Positions 24,574-32,441 of a DNA stretch of 36,570 nucleotides are shown here, piece by piece. This DNA comes from AG41 sp035943095. Its GTDB lineage: Bacteria; Gemmatimonadota; Gemmatimonadetes; Gemmatimonadales; GWC2-71-9. Every line of letters begins with the position of its first letter. The first letter of the stretch is position 1. The position numbers and the translations under genes were made by a program. The notes under the pieces were generated by a model. That model was not told where the DNA came from. It did not search any database and saw nothing but the letters and a program-made list of their open reading frames with translations. Where the stretch lies: the NCBI GenBank assembly GCA_035943095.1, contig DASZCN010000131.1:1-36570 (forward strand), in the 5' to 3' direction.

Positions 24574-26346
24574 GTGACACCGCGACACGTCGGACACACG
24601 ATCGTGCTGGCGACGCTCGGCGCCGTGGTGTTGTCCGACCGGGCGGTGGCCCAGGGCTCGAAGCCCGACAGCTTACGGACCCGGCCGCCCGACAGCATGG
24701 CCGGGATGCCCGGCATGTCGGAGTCGGGCATGGCCATGGTCGGCGGGTCGGGCGCCCTGCGCATGCCACCGATGCCGGCTTATATGCAGGGCCCGATGCT
24801 GCGCGGCATGGAGAAGGTGCCGCCCAACGTGACGGCATTTCTGCCGGGCGAGGGCGTCGACCCGATGACGCTCCCCGTGGCAATCGCCCGCCGCGTGATC
24901 ACGCTCGCCGATGGCGACACGTTCGACCTGCGCGCCACGCTGGTGCGGCGCACCCTGGGGGGCCACACGTTCGTGATGTACGCCTACAACGGTCAATACC
25001 CCGGCCCCCTGCTCCGCGTCGAGCAGAACGCCACGGTCATGGTGCGCTTCGAGAACCAACTCGACATGCCCTCGAGCGTGCACTGGCACGGCGTCCGGCT
25101 CGACACCGGCTCGGACGGCGTGCCGGGCATGACGCAGGAGGCGGTGCCCGCGGGCGGGACATTTCTCTATCGCGTACACTTTCCCGATGCCGGGATCTAC
25201 TGGTACCACCCCCACGTGCGGGAGGACATCCAGCAGAACCTCGGCCTGTTCGGGAACATCCTCGTCGCGTCGCCGGACCCGGCCTATTACAGCCCGGTGA
25301 CCCGGGAGGAAGTCCTGCTGCTCGACGACGTCTTGATCGATCGCGCGGGACTGTTCCCGTTCGGGGGGGAGGCGCCGGATTTCACGATCATGGGGCGGTT
25401 TGGGAACGTACTGCTCGTGAACGGTGAGCCGGAGTATCACCTGACGGTGCCGCGTGGCGCCGTGGTGCGCTTCTTTCTCACCGACGCGTCCAACAGCCGC
25501 ACCTACAATCTCTCGTTCGGCGGCGCCCCCCTCAAACTGGTCGCGTCGGACGCGAGCCGGTTCGAGCGGGAGGAAATGGTTCGCTCGGTGGTGCTCGCTC
25601 CGGCAGAACGCTACGTCGTGGAAGCGCTGTTCGATTCGAGCGGGACCTACGCCCTCACGAATCAGGTGCAAGCCATCAACCACGTCACGGGCGAATTCTA
25701 TCCCGAGGTAGACACGCTCGGGCGGATCACGGTTTCGGCCACGCGGGCGGCGCCGGATTACGGCGGGGCGTTTCGCACCCTCAGACGCAACGCCGCGATT
25801 TCGGCCGAGATCGAGCGCTACCGCCCCTATTTCGATCGACCGGTGGACCACGAGCTCGATCTGACCGTCAACATCCAGGGACTCCCGATTCCGCTCGTCA
25901 CCTTTATGACGACGGACACGATGTACTTCCCACCCGTCGAGTGGAATGACGGCATGCCCGACATGAACTGGGTCGCGACCGGCAAGGAGACGCGGTGGAT
26001 CATGCGCGATCCGGCGACGGGCAAGGAGAACATGGACATCGCCTGGCGCTTCAAGCGCCATGACGTCGTCAAGCTTCGCCTCTTCAACGATCCGCAAGCG
26101 ATGCACCCGATGAGTCACCCGATCCATTTCCATGGACAGCGCTTTCTGGTGCTGGACCGCGACGGCGTCCCGAACGAGAATCTGGCCTGGAAGGACACGG
26201 TGCTGCTGCCCGTCGGCTCGACGGTGGATATTCTGCTGGATGCGTCCAATCCCGGGACCTGGATGGCGCACTGCCACATTTCCGAGCATCTCGAGTCCGG
26301 GATGCACATGACGTTCGTGGTCGACTCGGCGAGCGCCGGGCCGTGA
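24574..26346 (+). CDS. Laccase-type multicopper oxidase with Met-rich N-terminus
   Basis: The 590-residue exported enzyme has all four copper-binding segments: 'HWHG' (H170, H172), 'YWYHPHV' (H212, H214), 'HPMSHPIHFHG' (H511, H515, H518, H520 region) and 'HCHISEHLESGM' (H566, C567, H568, H572, axial M577). It should hold a type 1 copper and a trinuclear cluster and oxidise a substrate while reducing oxygen to water. The GTG at 24574 gives a signal peptide ending near 'DRAVAQG'. Residues 42-79 contain eleven methionines, the kind of segment that binds Cu(I) in CopA/CueO-like enzymes. It follows the lipoprotein gene by four bases. Substrate may be Cu(I), a metal chelate or a phenolic; the Sus neighbours suggest that oxidation happens outside or just inside the outer membrane. 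Confidence 0.93.
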   Translation: MTPRHVGHTIVLATLGAVVLSDRAVAQGSKPDSLRTRPPDSMAGMPGMSESGMAMVGGSGALRMPPMPAYMQGPMLRGMEKVPPNVTAFLPGEGVDPMTLPVAIARRVITLADGDTFDLRATLVRRTLGGHTFVMYAYNGQYPGPLLRVEQNATVMVRFENQLDMPSSVHWHGVRLDTGSDGVPGMTQEAVPAGGTFLYRVHFPDAGIYWYHPHVREDIQQNLGLFGNILVASPDPAYYSPVTREEVLLLDDVLIDRAGLFPFGGEAPDFTIMGRFGNVLLVNGEPEYHLTVPRGAVVRFFLTDASNSRTYNLSFGGAPLKLVASDASRFEREEMVRSVVLAPAERYVVEALFDSSGTYALTNQVQAINHVTGEFYPEVDTLGRITVSATRAAPDYGGAFRTLRRNAAISAEIERYRPYFDRPVDHELDLTVNIQGLPIPLVTFMTTDTMYFPPVEWNDGMPDMNWVATGKETRWIMRDPATGKENMDIAWRFKRHDVVKLRLFNDPQAMHPMSHPIHFHGQRFLVLDRDGVPNENLAWKDTVLLPVGSTVDILLDASNPGTWMAHCHISEHLESGMHMTFVVDSASAGP

Positions 26347-26375
26347 GCTCGTCTCTTTCTTCCTCGAGGTTCGCT

Positions 26376-27776
26376 ATGCGCGCGCAGCTGGTGAGGTGGG
26401 GCATGGTGGTCGTCGCGGTCGCCTTCTCGGCGGTGGCGGTCGTGGAATCCGTCCGGGCGCAGAGCGACGTCGCCCCCGTCGCGGCGCCGGGGGTGACGGC
26501 GGGCGTGAAGCAGGGCGGGAGTCCCAACGTCCACGTCGTGTGTCACGTGCCGCTGGGCGGCTACTTCCGCGTCATGGATAACGAGATCGAGCAGGATCGG
26601 CCGTACGCGTATGTGTCGCAGGCCCGGGACCGGCCCGGCTTCACGATCATCGACCTGCGCGATCCCGAGCGCTGCAAGGTCCTCTATAACTGGCGCATTG
26701 AGAACGCCGAGCTGCATCAGGGGCTGGGTGGCATGGACGGCAAGTACTTCAAGCTCAAGGGCCGTTATTACTACGTACAGTCGTTGCAGTTTTTCGGCGC
26801 CTCTCCCGACGCGGACCTCGGGGCCGTCGTGGCCGACGTGACGAGCCTCCCGGACACGTCGAAGATCAGGATCGTGGCGCGCATCCGCTATCCGGCCACG
26901 GGCGGCTTCCACAACATCTTCGCGTACAAGCATTCGGACGGTCGGGTGCTGCTGTTCACCACGGTGAACGAGCCCCACGCCAACATCTACGACATGGAGA
27001 AAGTCCTGGCCGGTGACAAGGGTGCGCTGATCGGCTCCGTCCCGGTCCCGGAGAGCGGCAACCCGGCATTCGGGCAGTTCGGATACCACGACTTCTTCGT
27101 CGGTTACGACCCCGCGACCAAACAGGACAAGTTCTATGGGGCGGGGCGGGGCGGCTACTTCGTCTACGATGTGACCCACCCGGAGGCGCCGAAGCTCATC
27201 ACATCGATCTCGGGCGTGGCCGGCGTCGAGTTCGGCCACACCTTCACGCCCACCCCCGACGGCAAGTTCGCTGTCACGGAGACGGAGTATCAGTACGCAC
27301 CGCTGCGCATCTTCGATCTACGCCCAGGGCTCGAGGGCAAAGTGCAGGCGATCACCGAGCCGATCGGCGCATGGACGGCCGACTGGCACGACCTGTCGCA
27401 CAACCACGAGGTGCGGTGGCCGTTCGTCTTCGTCTCCGCGTACGAGGATGGTCTCCAGATCTTCAACATGGTGGACCCGGCCAAGCCCCAAACCGCGGGC
27501 TGGTATTACACCTGCGAATGCAAACACGAGGCGGGCTTCGGGGGCCTTCCGCAGTGGGAGGGCACGAGCGTCATGCAAGGAGCGTTCGGGGTGAAAATCC
27601 GGAACTCCGACGGGCTGGTGATCATCAGCGATTCCAACACCGGATTCTGGGTATTTCGGATAGATGGCTTCAACAGCTGGAACGGAACCGACTGGGGGAT
27701 GCCGAACATCTCGGCCGCGCAGGACTGGGACCACGGCCCCCCAGGCGCCGGCGCGACGCATACCGCTGCGCACTGA
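26376..27776 (+). CDS. Secreted LVIVD-like beta-propeller protein
   Basis: The 466-residue protein has a signal peptide (1 to about 28, ending 'VVESVRAQ') and LVIVD-type blades: 'GFTIIDLRDPERCKVLYNW', 'GYFVYDVTHPEAPKLITSI', 'PLRIFDLRPGLEGKVQAI', 'GLQIFNMVDPAKPQTAGWY'. Histidines such as those in 'YHDFFVGY', 'GHTFTP' and 'WHDLSHNHEV' and the cysteine pair in 'YTCECKHEAG' could bind a metal, but this is only suggestive. ATG 26376 has GAGG with proper spacing; a GTG at 26343 overlapping the oxidase stop is a weaker option. It closes the susC-susD-lipoprotein-oxidase operon with a 29-base gap. It is probably periplasmic or surface-exposed. The molecular role of the LVIVD family is not known. Confidence 0.85.
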   Translation: MRAQLVRWGMVVVAVAFSAVAVVESVRAQSDVAPVAAPGVTAGVKQGGSPNVHVVCHVPLGGYFRVMDNEIEQDRPYAYVSQARDRPGFTIIDLRDPERCKVLYNWRIENAELHQGLGGMDGKYFKLKGRYYYVQSLQFFGASPDADLGAVVADVTSLPDTSKIRIVARIRYPATGGFHNIFAYKHSDGRVLLFTTVNEPHANIYDMEKVLAGDKGALIGSVPVPESGNPAFGQFGYHDFFVGYDPATKQDKFYGAGRGGYFVYDVTHPEAPKLITSISGVAGVEFGHTFTPTPDGKFAVTETEYQYAPLRIFDLRPGLEGKVQAITEPIGAWTADWHDLSHNHEVRWPFVFVSAYEDGLQIFNMVDPAKPQTAGWYYTCECKHEAGFGGLPQWEGTSVMQGAFGVKIRNSDGLVIISDSNTGFWVFRIDGFNSWNGTDWGMPNISAAQDWDHGPPGAGATHTAAH

Positions 27777-27778
27777 CA

Positions 27779-27801
27779 GGGAGCAGGGAGTCCCTGCTCC
27801 C
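27779..27801. terminator. Bidirectional terminator-like inverted repeat between convergent genes
   Basis: GGGAGCAGGGA (27779-27789) and its exact reverse complement (27791-27801) are separated by one base and followed by TTATTT. The perfect 11-base arms lie exactly between the stop of the LVIVD-like gene (27776) and the stop of the convergent Vgb-like gene (27802). The true loop must open a few pairs, leaving a strong GC stem. The T stretch is short, so efficiency on the plus strand may be moderate. Confidence 0.7.
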
Positions 27802-28779
27802 TTATTTGAGGTCGATCTTCCCGATCCGCTGCGTGCCGCTTAGCGCGAGCCAGAGCCGCCCGCGCGCCGAGTCCACCGCCATGTTGCGGACCACCGAGCC
27901 GCGCGTCGGGATCGCATACGTCTGCACGCGCTCGGTCGCGGGCTCGAACGCCACGATCTCGTCTTTCGCCGACTCGTCATACCAGATGCGCCCGTCCGTG
28001 CCGAGCGCGATGCCGTAGGGTGCGCTGCCCGAGCCGCCGGGACTGGCGAATTCGCGCACCTGCCCGGTCGCCGGGTCGAGGCGGCCCAGCTTGCCGCGGG
28101 CGTAGTCCGTGTACCACACGATGCCGTGCGCGTCCACGATGAGCCGTCGCGGGCGGGCGCCCCCGTCCGGAATTGAAAACGCGCGCAGCGTGCCGTCCGC
28201 CGGATTGATGCGTCCGAGCTTGTTGGTCCCGAACAGGGCGACCCAGATCGCCCCATCCGGACCGGCGACCAGACCGTAAGGGCGGGCGTCCGGCGTCCTA
28301 ACCGGGAAGACCTTGACCTCGCCCGTGGCGGGGTCGAGCCAGCCATACAGGTTCGCCGCCTGCGCCGTGAACCAGACCTTCCTGTCGTGGTAGAGAGGCG
28401 TATGAGGGTCGCGTGCCTCGCGGGGCAGCACGTACTCCTTGATGGCGCCGGTCGCGGGGTCGAGGCGGCCGATCCGGCCCTGGAAGTTTGCCGTATACCA
28501 CACGCCGCCGTCCGGCGCGGGGGCGACGACGATGCCGTGCGGGCCCGAGGCGGGCGTGGGCGTGGCGTAATCCGTCACCTTGCCGCTCGCCGGATCGAGC
28601 CGGCCGATGTAGCTGTTCGCCTGGTCGGTGTACCACACGATGCCATCGCGCCCCACGGCCGGATCGTGCGGGAACGCGCGAGGTCGGGGCAGGGGATACT
28701 CGACCACCGTGGGCGCTTGTGTCGCGAAGAGCAGCCCGGCGAGACACCAGCCGAGCGTGCCGCGGAACGTGTGGGTCAT
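27802..28779 (-). CDS. Exported Vgb/streptogramin-lyase-like beta-propeller protein
   Basis: The 325-residue protein has a signal peptide (1 to about 21, 'GLLFATQAP') and six to seven blades of the virginiamycin B lyase type, each with a G-x-I/V-W-Y-T core followed by 'GRLDPATG' (for example 'DGIVWYTDQANSYIGRLDPASGKV', 'GGVWYTANFQGRIGRLDPATGAI', 'HGIVWYTDYARGKLGRLDPATG'). Vgb itself linearises streptogramin antibiotics with a His/Mg site. Most exported relatives have no proven lyase activity, and I would not claim one here. The ATG at 28779 lacks a good ribosome site. It is convergent with the LVIVD-like gene and appears to be a single gene, with a G-rich tract (28792-28853) directly upstream. 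Confidence 0.85.
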   Translation of the reverse strand: MTHTFRGTLGWCLAGLLFATQAPTVVEYPLPRPRAFPHDPAVGRDGIVWYTDQANSYIGRLDPASGKVTDYATPTPASGPHGIVVAPAPDGGVWYTANFQGRIGRLDPATGAIKEYVLPREARDPHTPLYHDRKVWFTAQAANLYGWLDPATGEVKVFPVRTPDARPYGLVAGPDGAIWVALFGTNKLGRINPADGTLRAFSIPDGGARPRRLIVDAHGIVWYTDYARGKLGRLDPATGQVREFASPGGSGSAPYGIALGTDGRIWYDESAKDEIVAFEPATERVQTYAIPTRGSVVRNMAVDSARGRLWLALSGTQRIGKIDLK

Positions 28780-28791
28780 GGAGATACAATA

Positions 28792-28853
28792 CAGGGGGAG
28801 AGGGGAGAGAGGAGAGGCCTCGAAACCAAAATGGGAGAGGGGGACCGGAGGGG
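28792..28853. repeat. Purine-rich G tract with embedded GGCCTCGAAACCA
   Basis: GGGGGAGAGGGG-type runs continue for about 60 bases, interrupted by GGCCTCGAAACCA at 28816-28828. The same 13-mer, also preceded by a purine tract, occurs at 19430-19442. It lies in the gap upstream of the Vgb-like gene and the small basic protein gene. It could affect transcription there, but no function is shown. Confidence 0.5.
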
Positions 28854-28918
28854 TGAGGACACGGCGCAGAATGCAACGTGGCGCTAGCCGGGCTCCGCGG
28901 CGCGCGTATCATTTCGTT

Positions 28919-29089
28919 ATGTCGGCCGATGTATGGACTCCTGACCGTCGCGTCGCCCAACGTCGCCACCTGCGCTGGCGGCGCAGCAGCGTGGAGCGCC
29001 GACAGGGAAGCGCCTACGTGCCCACCGAACGGCGTCGTAAACTGCCCGATCGCCGTACGGCGACGGAGCGACGCACGCAGATCGTCTAG
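28919..29089 (+). CDS. Small arginine-rich protein
   Basis: This is a 56-residue frame with strongly repeated basic character: 'PDRRVAQRRHLRWRRSSVERRQG', then 'PTERRRKLPDRRTATERRTQ'. The (D/E)RR units repeat about every seven to nine residues, which suggests an amphipathic basic helix or a disordered nucleic-acid or phosphate-binding peptide. I do not recognise the family. The gene starts at ATG 28919 with no obvious ribosome site and ends one base before the convergent rfbD stop. Coding is supported by the regular residue pattern rather than by a homologue; GC-rich DNA can produce Arg-rich frames by chance, so confidence is moderate. Confidence 0.45.
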   Translation: MSADVWTPDRRVAQRRHLRWRRSSVERRQGSAYVPTERRRKLPDRRTATERRTQIV

Positions 29090-29090
29090 G

Positions 29091-29930
29091 TCAGCGTCGA
29101 AGGTCCTCCAGGAAGCGATCCACTGCCTGCGGCCAGGGGGGAAGGTTGCCGCCGAGCTGCTCGGCGAGATGGGTGTCGAGCACGCTGTACGTGGGCCGGC
29201 GCGCTGGGGTGGGGAAGTCGGCGGTCGAGCAGGCCGACAGGAGATCCGGCCGTCCGGCACGCGCAAAGACGTGCGCCGCCACGTCGAACCATGTCGACTG
29301 CCCATCGTTCGCGACGTGCATCACGCCACGCGTGCCACGCGCGATCAGCGCCCACACGGCGACCGCGAGGTCATGGGAAAAAGTGGGACGGCCGGTCTGG
29401 TCGCGCACCACCCTGGTCTCGAGTCCGGCGTGGGCGCGCTCCCACATGGTCCGCGGAAACGACTTGCCGTTCACCCCGAAGAGCCACTGGGTGCGGACGA
29501 TTAACCAGTCGGCGCCAGTTTCCGCGAGGGCCTTCTCGCCGGCGAGCTTGCTCTCCCCGTACGCGTTTACCGGTTTGGTCGGCGTGTCCTCTTGGTAGGG
29601 CCGGCTCGCCTTGCCGTCGAACACGTAGTCCGTGCTGAAATGCACGACGCGCGCGCCGGTGCGGGCGGCGCTCCGACCCAGCTCGCCGACCGCTTCACCG
29701 TTCACCCGGAAGCACAGGTTGCGTTCCGTCTCGGCCCGGTCGACCCCCGTGTACGCGGCCGCGTTGAGGATCACATTGGGGCGAAGTTCGGAGACGCGGG
29801 CCGCGAGCGCGGCGCGGTCCGTGATGTCCAGGTCGTGCCGCGTGAGAGGGTGAAGCTCGGTGCCCTCCGGCGCGGAGCGGACGAGGTCGTACCCGAGCAT
29901 GCCGCCCGCGCCGAGAATCAGCGCCCGCAT
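29091..29930 (-). CDS. rfbD: dTDP-4-dehydrorhamnose reductase
   Basis: RmlD/RfbD carries out the last step to dTDP-L-rhamnose, reducing dTDP-4-keto-L-rhamnose with NAD(P)H in the cytoplasm. The 279-residue protein has the nucleotide-binding 'LGAGGMLG' (residues 6-13), 'STDYVFDG' (S99 to G106) and the catalytic YxxxK as Y124-G-E-S-K128, all of normal spacing and length. The ATG at 29930 shares one base with the rfbB stop (TGATG); a longer frame of 21 more codons would lie inside rfbB. It is the last gene of the rhamnose operon and ends one base from the convergent small basic protein gene. Confidence 0.96.
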   Translation of the reverse strand: MRALILGAGGMLGYDLVRSAPEGTELHPLTRHDLDITDRAALAARVSELRPNVILNAAAYTGVDRAETERNLCFRVNGEAVGELGRSAARTGARVVHFSTDYVFDGKASRPYQEDTPTKPVNAYGESKLAGEKALAETGADWLIVRTQWLFGVNGKSFPRTMWERAHAGLETRVVRDQTGRPTFSHDLAVAVWALIARGTRGVMHVANDGQSTWFDVAAHVFARAGRPDLLSACSTADFPTPARRPTYSVLDTHLAEQLGGNLPPWPQAVDRFLEDLRR

Positions 29931-31018
29931 CAGTCGCTCTTCAGGTACAGGGCGTTGGACGCGCGATAGGCCTCGCTCAACACCCGCTCCCACCAGCGCC
30001 GGTGCGCCAAGTACCAGCGCACCGTCTCTTCGAGTCCCGTCTCAAATCGGTGGCGTGGCCGCCAGGCCAGCTCGCGGCTGATCCGCTGCGTGTTCATGGC
30101 GTACCGCCGGTCGTGGCCCGGTCGGTCCGTCACATAGCGGATCAGCGACTCGGGCTTGCCCAACGCGCGGAGCAGCGTGCGCACGACCTCGACGTTCGGC
30201 AGCTCGGCTGCGCCGCCGATGTTGTACACCTCTCCCAGCTGCCCGCGGGTGAGCACCTCCCAAATCGCGCTCGCATGATCGTCGACGTGGAGCCAGTCCC
30301 GTACGTTCAGGCCATCGCCGTACACCGGTAGTGGCTGGTCGGCGAGGGCGCGCGTGATCATCAACGGGATGAGCTTCTCCGGGAACTGATAGGGACCGTA
30401 GTTATTCGAGCAGCGGGTGATCACCGCGGGGAAGTCGAACGTCTCCACGTACGACCGCACGAGCAGATCGGCGGCGGCCTTGCTGGCGGAATACGGGCTG
30501 TTGGGCGCGAGCGGCGTCACCTCGGTGAACGGCGGATCGGTGGGCCCGAGCGAGCCGTACACTTCGTCCGTGCTCACTTGCAGGAAGCGAAACGGTCGCT
30601 TGCGCGCCGTGAGCGCGCCGCGGCACGCCTCGAGCAGCGTCAGCGTGCCTCGGACGTTGGTATCGACGAACACCGCGGGGCCCATGATGGACCGGTCCAC
30701 GTGTGATTCGGCCGCCATGTGGACCACGCAATCCGGCGGCGGGATCCGGCGCCCGGATGCGGTGTCTCTCCCCGCCGGCGTTTCGGACGCATCCCCGCGG
30801 AGCACCTGGCTCACTGCGTCGAAATCCCGCACGTCGGCGCGGATGAAGTAATACCGTCCGGCGCAGTCTTCGAGGCTTTCTAAGTTCCCGGCGTACGTCA
30901 GGAGATCGAGGTTGACGATTTGCGCGCCGGGCGCATGCTCGAGCAGCCAGCGGACGAAATTGGATCCGATGAAACCCGCGCCACCGGTGACCAGGACGCA
31001 CGACGGTGTGAACGTCAT
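29930..31018 (-). CDS. rfbB: dTDP-glucose 4,6-dehydratase
   Basis: RmlB/RfbB converts dTDP-glucose to dTDP-4-keto-6-deoxyglucose, the second step of the rhamnose pathway. The 362-residue extended SDR has 'TGGAGFIG' (11-18) for NAD, 'AAESHVDRSI', the catalytic 'TDEVYG' (T150, D151, E152) and Y176-SAS-K180, and 'RCSNNYGPYQFPEKLIPLMI'. All are textbook RmlB features. A loop around residues 76-95 (Gly/Ser/Arg-rich) is somewhat longer than usual. ATG 31018 overlaps the rfbC stop as ATGA; upstream in-frame codons lie within rfbC. The stop shares a base with rfbD. Confidence 0.97.
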   Translation of the reverse strand: MTFTPSCVLVTGGAGFIGSNFVRWLLEHAPGAQIVNLDLLTYAGNLESLEDCAGRYYFIRADVRDFDAVSQVLRGDASETPAGRDTASGRRIPPPDCVVHMAAESHVDRSIMGPAVFVDTNVRGTLTLLEACRGALTARKRPFRFLQVSTDEVYGSLGPTDPPFTEVTPLAPNSPYSASKAAADLLVRSYVETFDFPAVITRCSNNYGPYQFPEKLIPLMITRALADQPLPVYGDGLNVRDWLHVDDHASAIWEVLTRGQLGEVYNIGGAAELPNVEVVRTLLRALGKPESLIRYVTDRPGHDRRYAMNTQRISRELAWRPRHRFETGLEETVRWYLAHRRWWERVLSEAYRASNALYLKSD

Positions 31019-31569
31019 GGCCTGTAGGCCGGGAGGTCGTCCCGGTCGAGCGTCAGGGGCCGGTATGCTCGATCGCTGTCGGACAGGATCGGCTCCCGCA
31101 CCGGCCATGTGATGCCGATCGTCGGATCGTTCCACAGCACCCCGTGCTGGTCGTCGGCCACGTACACGTCACTGCACTTGTACTCGAGCTCGGCCACGTC
31201 CGACGTGACGCAGAAGCCGTGGCCGAACCCGGCGGGGATGTAGAGCTGCCGTTTGTTCTCGGCCGAAAGGTCCACGCCCACCCAGCGGCCAAACGTCGGC
31301 GAGCCGCGACGAATGTCTACCGCGACATCGAGCACCGCGCCGCTGATGACTCGGAGCAGCTTCGCCTGCGGATGGCGCAGCTGATAGTGCAACCCGCGAA
31401 TCGTCCCCTTCACCGAGCTCGAATGATTGTCCTGGACGAATGTCGTGCGGATCCCCGCGTCGGCGTAGCGCGCCGCGTGGTAGCTCTCGAAGAAGAAGCC
31501 CCGGGCGTCTCTAAACACTCGGGGTTCGATGATCACCACGCCGGCCAGCTCGGTGGGGACGACGTTCAC
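31015..31569 (-). CDS. rfbC: dTDP-4-dehydrorhamnose 3,5-epimerase
   Basis: RmlC/RfbC epimerises C3 and C5 of dTDP-4-keto-6-deoxyglucose to give the L-rhamno form. The 184-residue cupin-type enzyme has 'GLHYQ' with the catalytic base H61, K70 in 'QAKLLRV', 'IPAGFGHGF' and Y130 in 'ELEYKCSDVY', which match the known active-site residues. The GTG at 31569 overlaps the rfbA stop as GTGA, and its own stop overlaps rfbB. It acts in the cytoplasm between RfbB and RfbD. Confidence 0.97.
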   Translation of the reverse strand: MNVVPTELAGVVIIEPRVFRDARGFFFESYHAARYADAGIRTTFVQDNHSSSVKGTIRGLHYQLRHPQAKLLRVISGAVLDVAVDIRRGSPTFGRWVGVDLSAENKRQLYIPAGFGHGFCVTSDVAELEYKCSDVYVADDQHGVLWNDPTIGITWPVREPILSDSDRAYRPLTLDRDDLPAYRP

Positions 31570-32441
31570 GCATCCTCGTCGAGGATCGACAGGAGATAGC
31601 GGCCGTAGGCGTTGCCCTTCATCGCGCCCGCGAGTCGCTCGAGCTTCCCCTCGTCAATGTATCCCATGCGGTAGGCCACCTCTTCGATCGCGCCCACCTT
31701 GAGCCCCTGCCGGTCCTCGAGCGCCGCGACGTAGTTCGCGGCCTGCAGCAGCGCCTCGGGCGTTCCGGTGTCGAGCCAGGCGATGCCGCGACCCAGCACC
31801 GTCACATGCAGGGTGCCGCGGGCCAGGTAGGCGCGGTTCACGTCGGTGATCTCGAGCTCGCCGCGCGCCGAGGGCCTGAGGCCGGCGGCGATCTCGACGA
31901 CGTCCGCGTCGTAGAAGTACAGGCCGGTGACGGCGTAGTGTGACTTTGGGGCCTTGGGCTTTTCCTCGATACTCTTGGCGCGCCGCGCCTGGTCGAGCTC
32001 CACTACGCCGTAGCGCTCCGGGTCCTTGACCCGATACGCGAATACCGTCGCTCCGTTCTGCCGAGCGACCGCCTCCTCGAGCGCGGGCCGGAGCCCGCCG
32101 CCGTAGAAAATATTGTCGCCCAGGATGAGCGCTGCGGGCTCGCCGGCCAGGAACTCGCGCCCCAGCAGGAACGCCTGGGCCAGCCCCTCGGGCTTCGGCT
32201 GCTCCACGTAACAGAGGTTCAGGCCGATCTGGGATCCGTCGGAGAGCATCGCGCGAAACCGCGGCAGGTCGTGCGGGGTGGAGATGACCAGGATGTCGCG
32301 CAGCCCCGCCAGCATCAGCGTGGACAAGGGATAGTAGACGAGCGGCTTGTCGTACACCGGCAGCAATTGCTTGCTGACCGAGAGCGTCAGCGGATGCAGC
32401 CGCGTGCCGGAGCCGCCGGCCAGGATGATGCCTTTTCTCAT
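31566..32441 (-). CDS. rfbA: Glucose-1-phosphate thymidylyltransferase
   Basis: RmlA/RfbA joins dTTP and glucose 1-phosphate to make dTDP-glucose, the first and usually feedback-regulated step. The 291-residue protein has 'LAGGSGTRLHPLT' (G9 to T19), 'KQLLPVYDKPLVYYPLS', 'LILGDNIFYG', 'EEKPKAPKSHYAVTGLYFYD' and 'WLDTGTPEAL', all at expected places, and normal length. ATG 32441 overlaps the stop of the upstream glycosyltransferase as ATGA. The longer frame running to 32885 is inside that gene and is not used. Confidence 0.97.
   Translation of the reverse strand: MRKGIILAGGSGTRLHPLTLSVSKQLLPVYDKPLVYYPLSTLMLAGLRDILVISTPHDLPRFRAMLSDGSQIGLNLCYVEQPKPEGLAQAFLLGREFLAGEPAALILGDNIFYGGGLRPALEEAVARQNGATVFAYRVKDPERYGVVELDQARRAKSIEEKPKAPKSHYAVTGLYFYDADVVEIAAGLRPSARGELEITDVNRAYLARGTLHVTVLGRGIAWLDTGTPEALLQAANYVAALEDRQGLKVGAIEEVAYRMGYIDEGKLERLAGAMKGNAYGRYLLSILDEDA

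Noticed and set aside
22621..26307. Long minus-strand frames (22621-24225 and 24673-26307) opposite susD and the oxidase
   Set aside because: Antisense shadows with low-complexity composition, while the plus-strand proteins show full motifs and signal peptides.
27802..28779. Calling the Vgb-like protein a streptogramin-resistance lyase
   Set aside because: The propeller repeats are common in exported proteins with no such activity, and the active-site His was not established.
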